From: Clostridia bacterium | GTDB taxonomy: Bacteria > Bacillota > Clostridia > Oscillospirales > Acutalibacteraceae | Direction of reading: 5' to 3' | DNA: 5,468 nt | Assembly (NCBI GenBank): GCA_017614275.1 | Contig: JAGACE010000005.1 | Span: forward strand, 1-5,468 | Shown: positions 5,199-5,468 of the stretch, one piece after another | How positions within the stretch are numbered: position 1 is the first letter of the stretch | How the letters are laid out: the number at the start of each line of letters is the position of its first letter | Translations under genes and position numbers: made by a program | Notes under the pieces: generated by a model | What the model was told of the DNA's origin: nothing | Databases searched by the model: none | The model's input: only the letters and a program-made list of their open reading frames with translations

Positions 5199-5468
5199 AT
5201 GGATCGCTTCGGATCCTTCGCGAAAAGCGATACCGGAAAGGCCGCGCTCATCGCCAGCGCCGCCCTGACCGGCGTGTTCGAGAGCGTCGAGAGTTTCGTG
5301 CTCATCCCGAAGATCTCGAAGCAGGCCGGCGGGCATCCGGTCTTCGACACCGCGTTCCGCAACAACTATGAGCAGATGAAAGCGTTTCTGGACGCCCTGA
5401 CCGAAGAGGGCCGGGACCTCTTTCAGCACACCTATCTGAAGATGGACAACCTCTACCCCTTCGTCTAC
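5199..5468 (+). CDS. Small membrane protein of unknown function (paralogue 2, 3' partial)
   Basis: Ninety codons are open from ATG 5199 to the window end, so the C-terminus lies outside. The protein aligns without a gap to the first 90 residues of the minus-strand gene at 2578-3090, with 54 identities. The shared parts include ASAALTGVFE (19-28), FLDAL.EEGR (63-72) and TYL.MDNLYP.VY (78-90), the block that in the full copy leads into a membrane helix. A protein near 170 residues with further membrane segments and a D..EN motif is expected downstream. It starts 12 nt after the dCMP deaminase gene with a perfect AAGGAGG and so belongs to that operon. Its function is unknown; the DNA has diverged well beyond a recent duplication. 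Confidence 0.85.
   Translation, partial: MDRFGSFAKSDTGKAALIASAALTGVFESVESFVLIPKISKQAGGHPVFDTAFRNNYEQMKAFLDALTEEGRDLFQHTYLKMDNLYPFVY

Noticed and set aside
1..5468. CRISPR array, tRNA or rRNA genes, insertion sequences or prophage genes.
   Set aside because: No spaced direct repeats, cloverleaf or CCA-ended structures, transposase motifs or phage-type genes were seen on either strand. The inverted copies of the membrane gene are diverged coding paralogues, not terminal repeats of a mobile element.

Overview
The window reads as a piece of a moderately GC-rich Firmicutes chromosome, most likely an anaerobic, gut-type member of class Clostridia (Oscillospiraceae/Ruminococcaceae-like). Reasons: a ptsH-ptsI pair with strong AAGGAGG-type ribosome binding sites, an HPr of a sub-type that I recall from that group, strong C/G preference at third codon positions, and a tryptophan-rich tocopherol-cyclase-like protein of a type I recall from gut Firmicutes. 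This placement is inference; no rRNA or other phylogenetic marker is present.

Region 1 (1-2525, + strand) is the downstream part of a phosphotransferase system (PTS) operon: the C-terminal IIA(Glc)-type domain of a sugar permease (cut by the window edge), then HPr (ptsH), then enzyme I (ptsI). Together they form the phosphate relay PEP -> enzyme I His188 -> HPr His15 -> IIA His -> IIB -> sugar. A GC-rich hairpin without a T-tract separates the IIA gene from ptsH, and a strong bidirectional terminator closes the operon.

Region 2 (2567-3373) holds a minus-strand gene for a small multi-spanning membrane protein of unknown function, convergent with ptsI, and a 283-bp AT-richer divergent control region. 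That region has a good extended -10 promoter for the minus-strand gene, an inverted repeat, short direct repeats and a leader hairpin for the plus-strand gene.

Region 3 (3374-4625) is a monocistronic-looking gene for a cytosolic, Trp-rich protein with the EKNWG-type motif of the tocopherol cyclase-like (lipocalin-fold) family, closed by a long imperfect terminator hairpin.

Region 4 (about 4617-5468) is a new operon: a zinc-dependent dCMP deaminase (dCMP to dUMP), then, 12 nt downstream, the first 90 codons of a second copy of the Region 2 membrane protein. The two copies are 54/90 identical without gaps, lie in inverted orientation about 2.1 kb apart, and flank the tocopherol cyclase-like and deaminase genes.

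Nothing here amounts to a clear new defence or mobile system. The most notable points are the paralogous membrane protein pair, the HPr that lacks the regulatory serine, and the tocopherol cyclase-like protein in a probable anaerobe.
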